The notes under the pieces are model-generated. The model saw only the letters and a program-made list of their open reading frames with translations, did not search any database and was not told the origin of the DNA. This document shows positions 36,796 to 45,261 of a stretch of DNA of 64,000 nt, piece after piece. The translations under genes were made by a program, and so were the position numbers. Source of the stretch: an uncultured Psychrosphaera sp. (GTDB lineage: Bacteria; Pseudomonadota; Gammaproteobacteria; Enterobacterales; Alteromonadaceae); the NCBI RefSeq assembly GCF_947500655.1, contig NZ_CANMSK010000003.1, positions 186,001 to 250,000 on the forward strand, read 5' to 3'. The number at the start of each line of letters is the position of its first letter. Positions within the stretch are counted from its first letter, which is position 1.

Positions 36796-37248
36796 ATGAC
36801 GGCCGAATCTAGCAACATAAATGTTAAAAAAATTATTGGTCGACTAGAGTCAGTATCATTACCAGAACTTGGCATAACAAGTATGCAAGTAAAGGTAGAT
36901 ACTGGCGCTAAAACGTCGTCATTGCATGTAGACAACATTGAAAAAATAAAAATCAAAGGGAAGCCGCACGTTAAGTTCGACATTCACCCAGATATTCATA
37001 ATGTTGATAAACAAGTGACATGTACAGCTCGTCTTAGCGATATTAGAAACATAAAATCGTCTAACGGCACAGCTGAAATGCGCTACGTTATTGAAACACC
37101 TCTCACTCTCGGTGAAGACACTTGGCTTGTTGAGATCACGCTTACCGACCGTTCAGACATGAACTATCTTATGTTGTTTGGCCGTGAAGCGATTGGGGCA
37201 AGATACTTGGTTGACCCTGATGAAGTTTTTTGTATCTCAGAAAACTAA
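36796..37248 (+). CDS. RimB-like retropepsin-type protease (putative ATP-dependent zinc protease family)
   Basis: A 150-aa protein of the family named 'putative ATP-dependent zinc protease' (RimK/LysX-linked). The sequence shows a retropepsin-like aspartic core instead of a zinc motif: 'MQVKVDTGAKTSSLHV' with the DTGA active-site word at Asp35, and 'YLMLFGREAIGARYLVDP' as the second conserved block. Pseudomonas RimB, of this kind, works with RimK. It starts 4 bp after the M14 gene stop, with AGAGGA in the end of that gene as its ribosome site, so translation is probably coupled. A terminator follows. Confidence 0.9.
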   Translation: MTAESSNINVKKIIGRLESVSLPELGITSMQVKVDTGAKTSSLHVDNIEKIKIKGKPHVKFDIHPDIHNVDKQVTCTARLSDIRNIKSSNGTAEMRYVIETPLTLGEDTWLVEITLTDRSDMNYLMLFGREAIGARYLVDPDEVFCISEN

Positions 37249-37257
37249 AATACCATT

Positions 37258-37291
37258 AATCCCAATTGCACTTTAGCAATTGGGATTTTCT
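37258..37291 (+). terminator. Terminator of the rimK operon
   Basis: 12-bp stem AATCCCAATTGC / GCAATTGGGATT with a 6-nt loop, then TTCTTT. Confidence 0.88.
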
Positions 37292-37387
37292 TTATAAGTA
37301 GCCTATATCTATAGCTGAACATGAAAAGTCATGTGTAATAAATCCCCTGAAATAAGCAATCAGTAAAAAGTATGCTTAAGGAATAAT

Positions 37388-38278
37388 ATGAATTTAGAAA
37401 ATATTAGAAATATATTAAATGAAACCCTTTTCATTATCTCCGGACAACCTGTTTCATTAGGCAATATCTTATTGATCCCTATTGTTTTACTCGTTGGATT
37501 TTGGCTTACCAAAGCCTTGGTTAGATTTGTTACCAAAAAACTCACCAGTAAAAGTAAAGATCCTAACTTAATTCATTTAACTCAACGACTAATGTATGTA
37601 TTAGCCATTACTATCATACTCATCACCACATTAGATCTGATCAACATTCCTATCGCCGCCTTTGCCTTTTTATCTGGCGCCATTGCTATCGGTTTTGGTT
37701 TTGGTGCTCAAAACATAATAAACAACTTTATTAGCGGTTGGATATTAATGTGGGAACGCCCAATACGTATTGGTGACTTTCTAGAAGTTGAAAATGCCAA
37801 AGGTATAGTAGAAGAGATAAATACACGCTCTACTCGTTTCCGTCGAGTCGATGGTGTTCATATGCTAATTCCAAACAGTAAATTATTAGAAAACACCGTT
37901 ATAAATTGGACCTTAGTCGACAAATTAATGAGAACCTCGGTGCGTGTTGGTGTCGCTTACGGCTCACCAGCAAAAAAAGTTGCTGAGCTATTATTACAAG
38001 CTACAAATGCACAAGTTGAAGTGTTAAAAGATCCAGCACCTAGTGTGATCTTTGATGACTTTGGTGACAATTCATTAATGTTTGAAGTTAATTTTTGGAT
38101 TAATTCTACCGTAGAAGGTGGATTAAGAGTTATGCGTAGTAACATCCGCTTTGAGATTGATGAACTATTTAACCAACACGGAATTGTTATCTCTTACCCA
38201 CAAAGAGACGTACACGTCGACGGTTCACTTATTTTAAAACGAGAACCTAGAAAAGCAGTTCTAACAAAAAAACACTAA
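37388..38278 (+). CDS. Small-conductance mechanosensitive channel, MscS family
   Basis: Inner-membrane channel protecting against osmotic downshock. The 296-aa product has three TM segments (about 22-44, 60-82, 86-118). Pore helix TM3 is 'GAIAIGFGFGAQNIINNFIS', then the MscS beta domain 'WILMWERPIRIGDFLEVENA' and 'STRFRRVDGVHMLIPNSKLL' and an alpha/beta vestibule. Length is close to E. coli MscS (286 aa). It lies after the rimK operon terminator, so is likely transcribed alone. A second, longer MscS-type channel is encoded at 45262. Confidence 0.93.
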   Translation: MNLENIRNILNETLFIISGQPVSLGNILLIPIVLLVGFWLTKALVRFVTKKLTSKSKDPNLIHLTQRLMYVLAITIILITTLDLINIPIAAFAFLSGAIAIGFGFGAQNIINNFISGWILMWERPIRIGDFLEVENAKGIVEEINTRSTRFRRVDGVHMLIPNSKLLENTVINWTLVDKLMRTSVRVGVAYGSPAKKVAELLLQATNAQVEVLKDPAPSVIFDDFGDNSLMFEVNFWINSTVEGGLRVMRSNIRFEIDELFNQHGIVISYPQRDVHVDGSLILKREPRKAVLTKKH

Positions 38279-38301
38279 GGCTTTTAACCTTAGTGTTTTT
38301 T
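38268..38301 (+). terminator. Terminator overlapping the mscS stop
   Basis: 13-bp stem AAAAACACTAAGG / CCTTAGTGTTTTT around a 7-nt loop; the left arm contains the stop codon. Confidence 0.9.
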
Positions 38302-38379
38302 GATACTACGAATAAATTAATGAGACTTGCTGTACATCACAGTTTAAATATATGTAATGCAACGAGCCCTTAAAACGGA

Positions 38380-39246
38380 TTAATTAATAGAAAGTCCGAA
38401 CAAGCTAATGCCGGTTTCATAAGGTATCTCTTGTGCAGATATTTTAAGTTGCTCTATTAAACGAATATATTCCGTCATCATATGTGCATTAATATTTTTC
38501 TGGCCTGGTACTGACGAGGTAAATTTAGTAGCTCTTAGTGCACTTTTTACGCCACTAACTTCAGAATACTTGCCGTTGCCATCCAAAATCACGCCAACCC
38601 CCATGTGCCAATAAATATCTAAATCTCTTATTTGCAAAGGACTAATTGGCGGAACTAAAGGCACAATATCGTCAGGTGTTACAACACGAATTAAAGGTAA
38701 ATCAGTAAACAGATCAGCACCACCAACATTGGTAACTTTAGGCTGACCAAAAGTAATTATTTGCGTCACGTTAAAATCACTTTTCTCTAAATACATTCCC
38801 AACACAACTGCAATTGCACCACCTAAGCTATGACCAGTTAAATGAACAGGTTGGTCAGCTTTTAGATAAGGTTTCACTTCGTTTAAAATAGCTCTCGCAC
38901 CAGAAGCAAAACCTTGGTGTAACTTTATATTAAGCTGAGTGTCTGGTTTCAATTCCAGATCTAAGTCCACCATAACATTTGCTTCATTAGCCGTACCGCG
39001 TATTACTATGGTTTGTACGCCGTTATATTCAGTTAAAAAGTAGCTTACTTGGTTTTCTTCAATCGTAGATTGATGTACAAGCACCTGACTTTGATTTTCT
39101 AATGCGCTTTTAATAACATCGGCATTTGAATAAGCAACGGCAGCGAGTTTCGCCTTAACATCAATTTCTGTGAAGTCGTGCTGTGCAGACAACAACTGAA
39201 ATGGCGCTAATAACAGAGAAGCCAAAATTGGAAGTGTTTTAAACAT
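38380..39246 (-). CDS. Exported class 3 lipase
   Basis: Secreted or periplasmic lipase of 288 aa with a signal peptide (MFKTLPILASLLLAPFQLLSA). The alpha/beta hydrolase core shows 'GVQTIVIRGTANEANVMVDL' (oxyanion region), the nucleophile elbow 'LTGHSLGGAIAV' with Ser140, and the acid in 'RVVTPDDIVPLVPP'. The His is probably in 'YWHMGVGVIL' or 'INAHMMTEY'. This order matches the class 3 (fungal lipase-like) family. Single gene. Confidence 0.92.
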   Translation of the reverse strand: MFKTLPILASLLLAPFQLLSAQHDFTEIDVKAKLAAVAYSNADVIKSALENQSQVLVHQSTIEENQVSYFLTEYNGVQTIVIRGTANEANVMVDLDLELKPDTQLNIKLHQGFASGARAILNEVKPYLKADQPVHLTGHSLGGAIAVVLGMYLEKSDFNVTQIITFGQPKVTNVGGADLFTDLPLIRVVTPDDIVPLVPPISPLQIRDLDIYWHMGVGVILDGNGKYSEVSGVKSALRATKFTSSVPGQKNINAHMMTEYIRLIEQLKISAQEIPYETGISLFGLSIN

Positions 39247-39400
39247 AATTTAAATCGATAACCGTAATTGAAAATTATATAACTGAGAATACTAAAGAAC
39301 GTCTATGACGAATAGTAATTAATCAGCTAAAACGGAATTTATTGAGGATTGTAGTGAGAAACCGATACTTTGTTTCTCACTTCTTATTTGAATGAATAAA

Positions 39401-40585
39401 CTATTTTCTTTTAGGTTTCGGAAATGCAGATTTCAAAGCTGTTTTAAGTGCTATTTCGGTTACGCCTAATTCTAGAGCCGCAGCTGTTGTATTAAGCTGT
39501 CTCCCGCCATTATTCATAATTGCACTGACTAAATCATCCACTGAAACACCAAGGCTCTTAGCTGCAATACTGAACTCTGGTGGTGGAGCTCCTGAATTAC
39601 CAGCATGACCAGGACCTCTCCCTCTTGGTCCGCCTTCAGCTCCAATACCTTGTTTTGCATTAGTGGAAAAATTATCTTGTGCCACCACACCACGTAAACA
39701 ACTAGGAAGGTTAGGGAATTTATTTGAAGCGTGGTAATGATAACCACCATCAGGGTTTTCCAATGTTGAACTTATATGTCCATTACACTTATCTAAGTCT
39801 GTTGGAACCTTGCCGTTGTTATCAAGATGCCCGTACATTGGATAACCGTCAAACGCATACGCAAAGATCGCACTTGCTTTTTGCTCTATCTGACAACTTA
39901 CCTTAACGCCCTCATTTTTAAATACGGTATTAACATCTGTTGCTGTTGCATGCCAATGGTACCAACCTCCTGGATCTACATGCCCACCACAAGAGTCCAA
40001 TGCTGGCATATGACCGGTATCTAATACTGATGGAGCATCTGCAAATATCGGCACACCATCTAACGCCAAGCCCACCTTAGCGACAGTACCTAAACTTGTT
40101 GGCTTATCAGCTTTAACAGGATTGATTGGCAACAAAATTGTCATCTCAACAGTCTTATCTAGTGACGCTGCTAAACAAGAGTTTTTGTCTTCAGGTCTAG
40201 TTGTCCTAACATCCGTGATATGAACGGAACCATCAGCATCATAAAAAGTATAACCTTGGCCGTTGATCATTTTTAAGAAGGTTTCATCAATTTTGTACAG
40301 ACCTGGATTATCTCCATCCCACTGCCAAATTCCACCTGAGTCTTTTAATGTACTTGGACAAAAAGGCCCTGTTTGCAAATTGTCAGGTTGGTATTTAACG
40401 ACCAAGCGAGCACAAGTTGCTGATGTACCATATTCTAGCGTACATTTAACAAGTTCTGGAGCTTTAACTAAAGCATCTTTGCTGATGTACTTAACATTAA
40501 CGTCTGCCAAAGCTTCACTGAAAGGTATAATTGCCAAAATTAATACGGCAATTAGAAAGTAAGTTTTTTTGTTCAGGAATTTCAT
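39401..40585 (-). CDS. Exported YHYH-domain protein
   Basis: A 394-aa exported protein with a signal peptide (FLNKKTYFLIAVLILAIIPF..ALA). The YHYH domain covers about residues 170-310: 'ALDGVPIFADAPSV', 'CGGHVDPGGWYHWHATATD', 'FAYAFDGYPMYGHLD' and the naming motif 'DGGYHYHAS'. Histidine spacing suggests metal binding, but the family has no settled activity. The final about 55 residues ('VSVDDLVSAIMNNG' and the basic end KSAFPKPKRK) form a helical tail after a Gly/Pro-rich linker. Single gene. Confidence 0.92.
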   Translation of the reverse strand: MKFLNKKTYFLIAVLILAIIPFSEALADVNVKYISKDALVKAPELVKCTLEYGTSATCARLVVKYQPDNLQTGPFCPSTLKDSGGIWQWDGDNPGLYKIDETFLKMINGQGYTFYDADGSVHITDVRTTRPEDKNSCLAASLDKTVEMTILLPINPVKADKPTSLGTVAKVGLALDGVPIFADAPSVLDTGHMPALDSCGGHVDPGGWYHWHATATDVNTVFKNEGVKVSCQIEQKASAIFAYAFDGYPMYGHLDNNGKVPTDLDKCNGHISSTLENPDGGYHYHASNKFPNLPSCLRGVVAQDNFSTNAKQGIGAEGGPRGRGPGHAGNSGAPPPEFSIAAKSLGVSVDDLVSAIMNNGGRQLNTTAAALELGVTEIALKTALKSAFPKPKRK

Positions 40586-40971
40586 ATATTTGTTTCCTAA
40601 AGTTGTTTTTGTTCCGCTATCTCATACAAGTCTGTCATAAAAATTTGTTCAATACACGAGCTATCTTAGAGATGTAATAATAAGCTGAATTTGTCTCGAT
40701 ATAATTAATCTCGGCTTTGGCTTCTTTCGTCGCTCGACCTCTCCTGCATCCAGCAATTGTAGATCAAATAAATATCGCGAATTTTTTATTTATGTATTAC
40801 AGAGACTGATTATTTAGTGAATAGTTCGTTGAACTTGGATTTTTTTTAGCTGGATATTTAGAAGGAAATTTTATTCTTGGACTGATCTTGGGGTTAAGTA
40901 ATAAGTAAAATTACTCATGCACCCAATCTAAATAAACAATAATTAGATTGGGTGCATGTATGTAAAATATC
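40586..40971. other. 386-bp intergenic region
   Basis: Upstream of the YHYH gene and downstream of the DUF3297 gene. A GC-richer patch (about 40708-40765) stands out in the AT-rich spacer but holds no convincing ORF. A perfect inverted repeat lies at 40916-40958 (listed). No RNA gene recognised. Confidence 0.6.
40916..40958. terminator. Perfect 16-bp inverted repeat, possible terminator of DUF3297 gene
   Basis: CATGCACCCAATCTAA / TTAGATTGGGTGCATG with an 11-nt loop, 13 bp past the stop codon. No clear T run follows on the minus strand, so it could be a terminator, an mRNA 3'-end hairpin or an operator. Confidence 0.6.
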
Positions 40972-41241
40972 TTAGCTGTAGAAAGCTTCAACCGTTCCTT
41001 TCATTGTGATCAACAAAGGTTGACCGCGACGGTCTAGCGCTTTTGCTGACGCTACTTTTATCCAACCTTCGCTGATGCAATACTCTTCAACATCAAAACG
41101 TTCTTTGCCATTAATTTTAATACCAATATTGTGTTCAAAAACTGCTTTCACATGATGTGGGCTACGTGGATTAATAGAAAGGCGATCGGGTAAATCTGGT
41201 TTAGATTCAGGTGCTGTTGATTCAGATGTGCTGTCGTTCAT
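40972..41241 (-). CDS. DUF3297 family protein
   Basis: An 89-aa cytosolic protein of DUF3297 with a disordered acidic/Ser start (STSESTAPESKPDLPD). The conserved core is 'DRLSINPRSPHHVKAVFEHN', 'IGIKINGKERFDVEEYCISE', 'GWIKV' and 'RRGQPLLITMKGTVEAFY'. Function unknown; glutathione-peroxidase-related naming in some databases is not supported by any motif here. Single gene. Confidence 0.92.
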   Translation of the reverse strand: MNDSTSESTAPESKPDLPDRLSINPRSPHHVKAVFEHNIGIKINGKERFDVEEYCISEGWIKVASAKALDRRGQPLLITMKGTVEAFYS

Positions 41242-41332
41242 GTTCGTGACCTAATATAAAGAAGTGCTCTATTGTAGACAATATAACAGCGCCGCTCAAG
41301 AACTGCTGAATTTAGAATTTCGTTAGCAAAAA

Positions 41333-41743
41333 TTAACCCTTTGGTTTTTTAATTGCTTTAAGAATATCTCGCCAGCTCACAATGCCAACTGGACAGAAGC
41401 TACTATCTACCACAGGTATACAGGATATATTATTCTCTAGAAATAAATTTACCGCATCGTGCACAGTATTATCTTGCTGCAGACATATCGGTTTTCTAGT
41501 CATGATTTGATGCACTTTCTTATTCAACGTCGCTGTGTCCGTCAACTTTGCAGCCGCAGTGCCTATTTTAGGACTCACCGCCTTTAATAAATCTCGGTCG
41601 GATACCACACCAAATAATTTATTCTTTTCAACAACTAACAAGTGATGAAATTTAGCATTCGCAAAGATCTCATTCACAACAGACAAATCATCATCAAGAC
41701 TTACTGTTAAAGCTGGTGACGTCATTATTTTTTTAATATTCAC
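41333..41743 (-). CDS. CBS-domain protein
   Basis: A 136-aa protein made of two CBS motifs: 'IKKIMTSPALTVSLDDDLSV' to 'FGVVSDRDLLKAVSP', and 'IMTRKPICLQQDNTVHDAVN' to 'PVGIVSWRDILKAI'. Such pairs bind adenine nucleotides and act as sensors. Start is taken as the GTG at 41743 because CAGGGAAG lies at proper distance upstream; the open frame extends to an ATG at 41794 with no ribosome site. No effector domain is attached and no target gene is evident nearby. Confidence 0.88.
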   Translation of the reverse strand: MNIKKIMTSPALTVSLDDDLSVVNEIFANAKFHHLLVVEKNKLFGVVSDRDLLKAVSPKIGTAAAKLTDTATLNKKVHQIMTRKPICLQQDNTVHDAVNLFLENNISCIPVVDSSFCPVGIVSWRDILKAIKKPKG

Positions 41744-42021
41744 AGATACTTCCCTGAAAAACTTAAAGCTTATATTGATGTAAATTAGCACCACTTATTG
41801 GTGACTTCAATTAAATAGAGACAAAACTACATACTCCATAAAGGGAGTAGATTACTTATTGTTAAATCAAAAAAAGATAAAACTCACCTTTTGTTTAACA
41901 GCGAAATTGGAGAGCAGGCAACTCAACATTGAAAAACTTGTAGCAAAAACATCTAAGTGATACTTTCCCATATTGGACTAACTATCAGGCTAACTATTAG
42001 AGAAGTAAGTAAAAAGTCATT

Positions 42022-43743
42022 ATGGACAATCAATTACCTAAACCACTCATTATTATCATATCTCTCATTCAAGGTATTTTATTAACACTTTTATATCAAA
42101 GCTCGGAATCTCAATCCTGGCCTAGTAGTAACCCTATTTGGTTTATTTCATTGATGACTTTCATCATTAGCTTCCCTTTCTTAACTTTACTTTGTATTAC
42201 AAAACAGAAGGTTATAGGTTGTTTCAAATACCTATTACCTTTTAGCTTAGTGTTATCACTATTGGGCGCTTACATTGGTCTACAACAACTCCCTCTTAAA
42301 CTTATCAATAATGACACCGCTGTAATTGTCTTTATCTTCACAATTTTAATCGCGTCTTTTAAAGCATTAATGTATATACAATTACGCCTTATTGGAGAGA
42401 AAGCGAACTTCCAATCTTTGTTCAAACTGTCTTGGCAAAATTTTATTATTTTTGCTGAATGCTGTTTATTTGTCTTAGTTTTTTGGGGCATTCTAAATTT
42501 AGGAGCTGAGTTATTTTCAATTTTAGGCATACATTTCTTTACTCAATTATTAGATAAAAATTGGTTTGTAATACCTGTACTAAATCTTGCTTTTGGCTTT
42601 GCTATTATCATTTTTAGAAACATTACAGCTACCGCTGACAGCATAGCAACCATACTTAAAACACTTATAAAGTTTTTGTTACCTGCGCTGAGTATTATTT
42701 CGTTAGGCTTTTTAACAACACTCATATTTACCGGTTTAGACACACTTTGGGAAACAGGAAAAGGCAGTTCACTAGCACTTTGGTTACAAGCGTTAACCTT
42801 GTTTTTTGTGAATGCGGTTTACCAAGGAAATATCAAAGAACGTATTTATCACCCAGCATTAAATAAAATCATTATTATTAGTGTGGCGTTATTACCGCTT
42901 TATAGCATTATTTCGTTTTATGGTATTTGGTCTCGCATCGACCAATATGGATTAACCGTTTCACGCTGCTGGGCTGTATTAGTATGCTTTTTATTAGCAT
43001 GTTTCTCAGTTAGTTACTTATTTGGCATTATTAAAAAACGAGGCGCATGGCTAGAAATCGTAAGTAAAGTAAATGTCGTCATGGGTCTTGTTGTGATGTT
43101 CTTTATGTTACTGGTTAACTCACCGTTATTAAGCTTTCAGAGTTTAACCGCCAATAATCAAATAACTCGCTTGCAAGATGGAACAACAGCATATCAAGAT
43201 TTTAGTTATCACTACTTTGCAAACTCTTTGGGCAGACAAGGCTATTTGGCTTTACAAGAAATTAGACCTGAACTACAGCTAAACGCACCTGAAAAAGTAG
43301 AACTTCTTGATGGACTATATGTGAACTACAAATATGACGATACAGAAACTGAAATAGTGAGTATTGACGTATTTAAGCAATCCCTTACATACTGGCCAGA
43401 GCAAAGTCATTTCCCTGAGGACTTAATCCAAGCTATCTATGACAAGGAAATAGGACTCTATCGGGCTGGGCGTAAAATAAATCATTACGTTCTCGCTAAA
43501 GACTTAAACAATGACGGCGAATTAAACTTTGTGTTTATATCAGAAGAAGATAATTACTACTCAGCGTATCTGTTCCAATTAAACAATGAGCAGTGGGAAT
43601 ATAAATACATGGATAATACCCGCGGCTTTGACATCCCCTCCAAGATGGAAACTGATTTATTGAAAAATAAAGTTGAAGCCGTCACACCACAATGGAACGA
43701 CTTAAAAATAGGTAACGTCTTATTTAGAAAACCAATTCACTAA
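42022..43743 (+). CDS. DUF4153 family membrane protein
   Basis: Inner-membrane protein of 573 aa. The first about 370 residues hold around 10-12 hydrophobic segments ('LIIIISLIQGILLTLLY' first). The DUF4153 signature region includes 'FKLSWQNFIIFAECCLFVLV' and 'VNAVYQGNIKERIYHP', with 'SRCWAVLVCFLLACF' before the last helices. The C-terminal about 190 residues are soluble ('LALQEIRPELQLNAPEKVE', 'KDLNNDGELNFVFISEEDNY', an EF-hand-like DLNNDGELNF loop). Function unknown. Single gene. Confidence 0.88.
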   Translation: MDNQLPKPLIIIISLIQGILLTLLYQSSESQSWPSSNPIWFISLMTFIISFPFLTLLCITKQKVIGCFKYLLPFSLVLSLLGAYIGLQQLPLKLINNDTAVIVFIFTILIASFKALMYIQLRLIGEKANFQSLFKLSWQNFIIFAECCLFVLVFWGILNLGAELFSILGIHFFTQLLDKNWFVIPVLNLAFGFAIIIFRNITATADSIATILKTLIKFLLPALSIISLGFLTTLIFTGLDTLWETGKGSSLALWLQALTLFFVNAVYQGNIKERIYHPALNKIIIISVALLPLYSIISFYGIWSRIDQYGLTVSRCWAVLVCFLLACFSVSYLFGIIKKRGAWLEIVSKVNVVMGLVVMFFMLLVNSPLLSFQSLTANNQITRLQDGTTAYQDFSYHYFANSLGRQGYLALQEIRPELQLNAPEKVELLDGLYVNYKYDDTETEIVSIDVFKQSLTYWPEQSHFPEDLIQAIYDKEIGLYRAGRKINHYVLAKDLNNDGELNFVFISEEDNYYSAYLFQLNNEQWEYKYMDNTRGFDIPSKMETDLLKNKVEAVTPQWNDLKIGNVLFRKPIH

Positions 43744-43756
43744 GTGTTATGACCTT

Positions 43757-43784
43757 CTAGCTCAAGATTTTGATATTGAGCTAG
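43757..43784. terminator. Hairpin between DUF4153 and mgtE genes
   Basis: 9-bp stem CTAGCTCAA / TTGAGCTAG with a 10-nt loop between convergent genes; no T run, so a weak candidate. Confidence 0.35.
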
Positions 43785-43909
43785 AGGTTAAAAGTCTTAG
43801 CTCTTAGAACTGAAAGCGGTAGAGGAAAATCAAAGCTAAAGCCGTTCTTTTAGCCATCAGTCAAAAGGCATTATTAATTCCCTAATAAAACTAATTCATA
43901 AAATACATG

Positions 43910-45244
43910 TTAATGCATAAATATAATCGTCGCGCTCCCTAAGAATACAAAGAAACCCACTACGTCTGTAACGGTTGTTAAAATAACGGAGCCTGCGAGG
44001 GCTGGGTCTATGCCATTTTTATCAAGCACCATTGGAATGATAATGCCAGACAAAGCTGCCACTAACATATTCACCACCATAGCCACGCTTAAAATGACCG
44101 ATAACAAATAGTTGTCGAACCAAAATATAGTCATGGCTGCAACAATAACAGCCCAAACAACCGCGTTTACCGCAGCAACACTTAGCTCTTTATCACGCAA
44201 TGCTCTGTAATTAGCTGTATTTAGCTGTCCGGTTGCAAGTCCGCGAATGGTCAGGGTTAAGGTTTGACTACCTGTTATACCGCCCATACTTGCAACAATT
44301 GGCATTAATACCGCTAACGCCACAACTTCAATTAATACCTTGTCGAAAATCCCAATGACTGCTGACGCTAAAAAGGCAGTAATTAAGTTAATACCTAACC
44401 ATAAAGCACGACGTCTAGCACTGGTAAATATTGGTGCAAATAAATCTTCATCACTTACTTTACCCATGTGAGCAACTTGGGCTTCGTAATGATGTTGGAA
44501 AATAGATAAGGCGTCACCCATTGAGAACTCACCAACAAACTTACCCGTTTCCGTTAATATCGGTAAGGTTGGGCGGTTGCTGTTTTTAATCAGGTTTGAC
44601 GCTTCCATTAATGAAAGTGTATCTAAGATATTGTCATCGCTTTTTTCTGCAATCGCTTGGACTAACGTTGCGCCTTCAGCGTTTAACAAATCGTTTATTG
44701 AGACCTCACCTACGTAATGAAATTCGTCATCTAACACTATGTAGTTACCAGAATAATCTGTTAAATCACTTTGGCGTATTTCGTCTAATACATCTTCAAT
44801 TGAGGTGTTATGTTTAACGGTATAAACGTCTGAATCAGCATAGCGACCAACTTGTTCCTCGTCATAACTTAGCGAAGATTCAACATTTGATTGCGATTGA
44901 GGTGATAGCTTGTTGATTAACTTGGCAACCAACTTTTGCGGTAACGCAGTTAAAATCTCCACCACTTCGTTGTCAGAGCTCGACTTAACGGCGTCTTCTA
45001 ATTCTTCTGAGGTTAATACTGAAAGTAACTGTTGACGAGCGTCGTCACGCATTTCATATAAAATAGCGCCCTCTAACGACTGATCAATTAACGGCCACAA
45101 TTTTAAACGCTGAGCATTGGTTAACCCTTCTAAGATCAATGCCCATTTATTAGGTGTGTAACTTTCAGTTTCAGCCGGTAGCACAACCAAATCGTCAGCT
45201 AAGATACTGACAAAGTCTAGTGATGGTATTGTTTGATGTTCCAT
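43910..45244 (-). CDS. mgtE: Magnesium transporter MgtE
   Basis: Mg2+ channel of the inner membrane, gated by cytosolic Mg2+. The 444-aa product has the MgtE N domain (about 35-130; 'ALPQKLVAKLINKLSPQSQS'), two CBS domains (about 135-255; 'YTVKHNTSIEDVLDEIRQSD'), a plug helix and five TM segments (about 280-444). The pore signature is 'PIVASMGGITGSQTLTLTIR' and 'GIDPALAGSVILTTVTDVVG', whose aspartate binds Mg2+. Last of three minus-strand genes; the MscS gene ends 17 bp upstream, so they form an operon. Confidence 0.95.
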   Translation of the reverse strand: MEHQTIPSLDFVSILADDLVVLPAETESYTPNKWALILEGLTNAQRLKLWPLIDQSLEGAILYEMRDDARQQLLSVLTSEELEDAVKSSSDNEVVEILTALPQKLVAKLINKLSPQSQSNVESSLSYDEEQVGRYADSDVYTVKHNTSIEDVLDEIRQSDLTDYSGNYIVLDDEFHYVGEVSINDLLNAEGATLVQAIAEKSDDNILDTLSLMEASNLIKNSNRPTLPILTETGKFVGEFSMGDALSIFQHHYEAQVAHMGKVSDEDLFAPIFTSARRRALWLGINLITAFLASAVIGIFDKVLIEVVALAVLMPIVASMGGITGSQTLTLTIRGLATGQLNTANYRALRDKELSVAAVNAVVWAVIVAAMTIFWFDNYLLSVILSVAMVVNMLVAALSGIIIPMVLDKNGIDPALAGSVILTTVTDVVGFFVFLGSATIIFMH

Positions 45245-45261
45245 GTGACTACCTTAAAAAA

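Noticed and set aside
34821-37248. Graspetide (RiPP) cluster around the ATP-grasp ligase
   Set aside because: No precursor peptide frame is visible near rimK, and the ligase looks like true RimK with a RimB-type partner.
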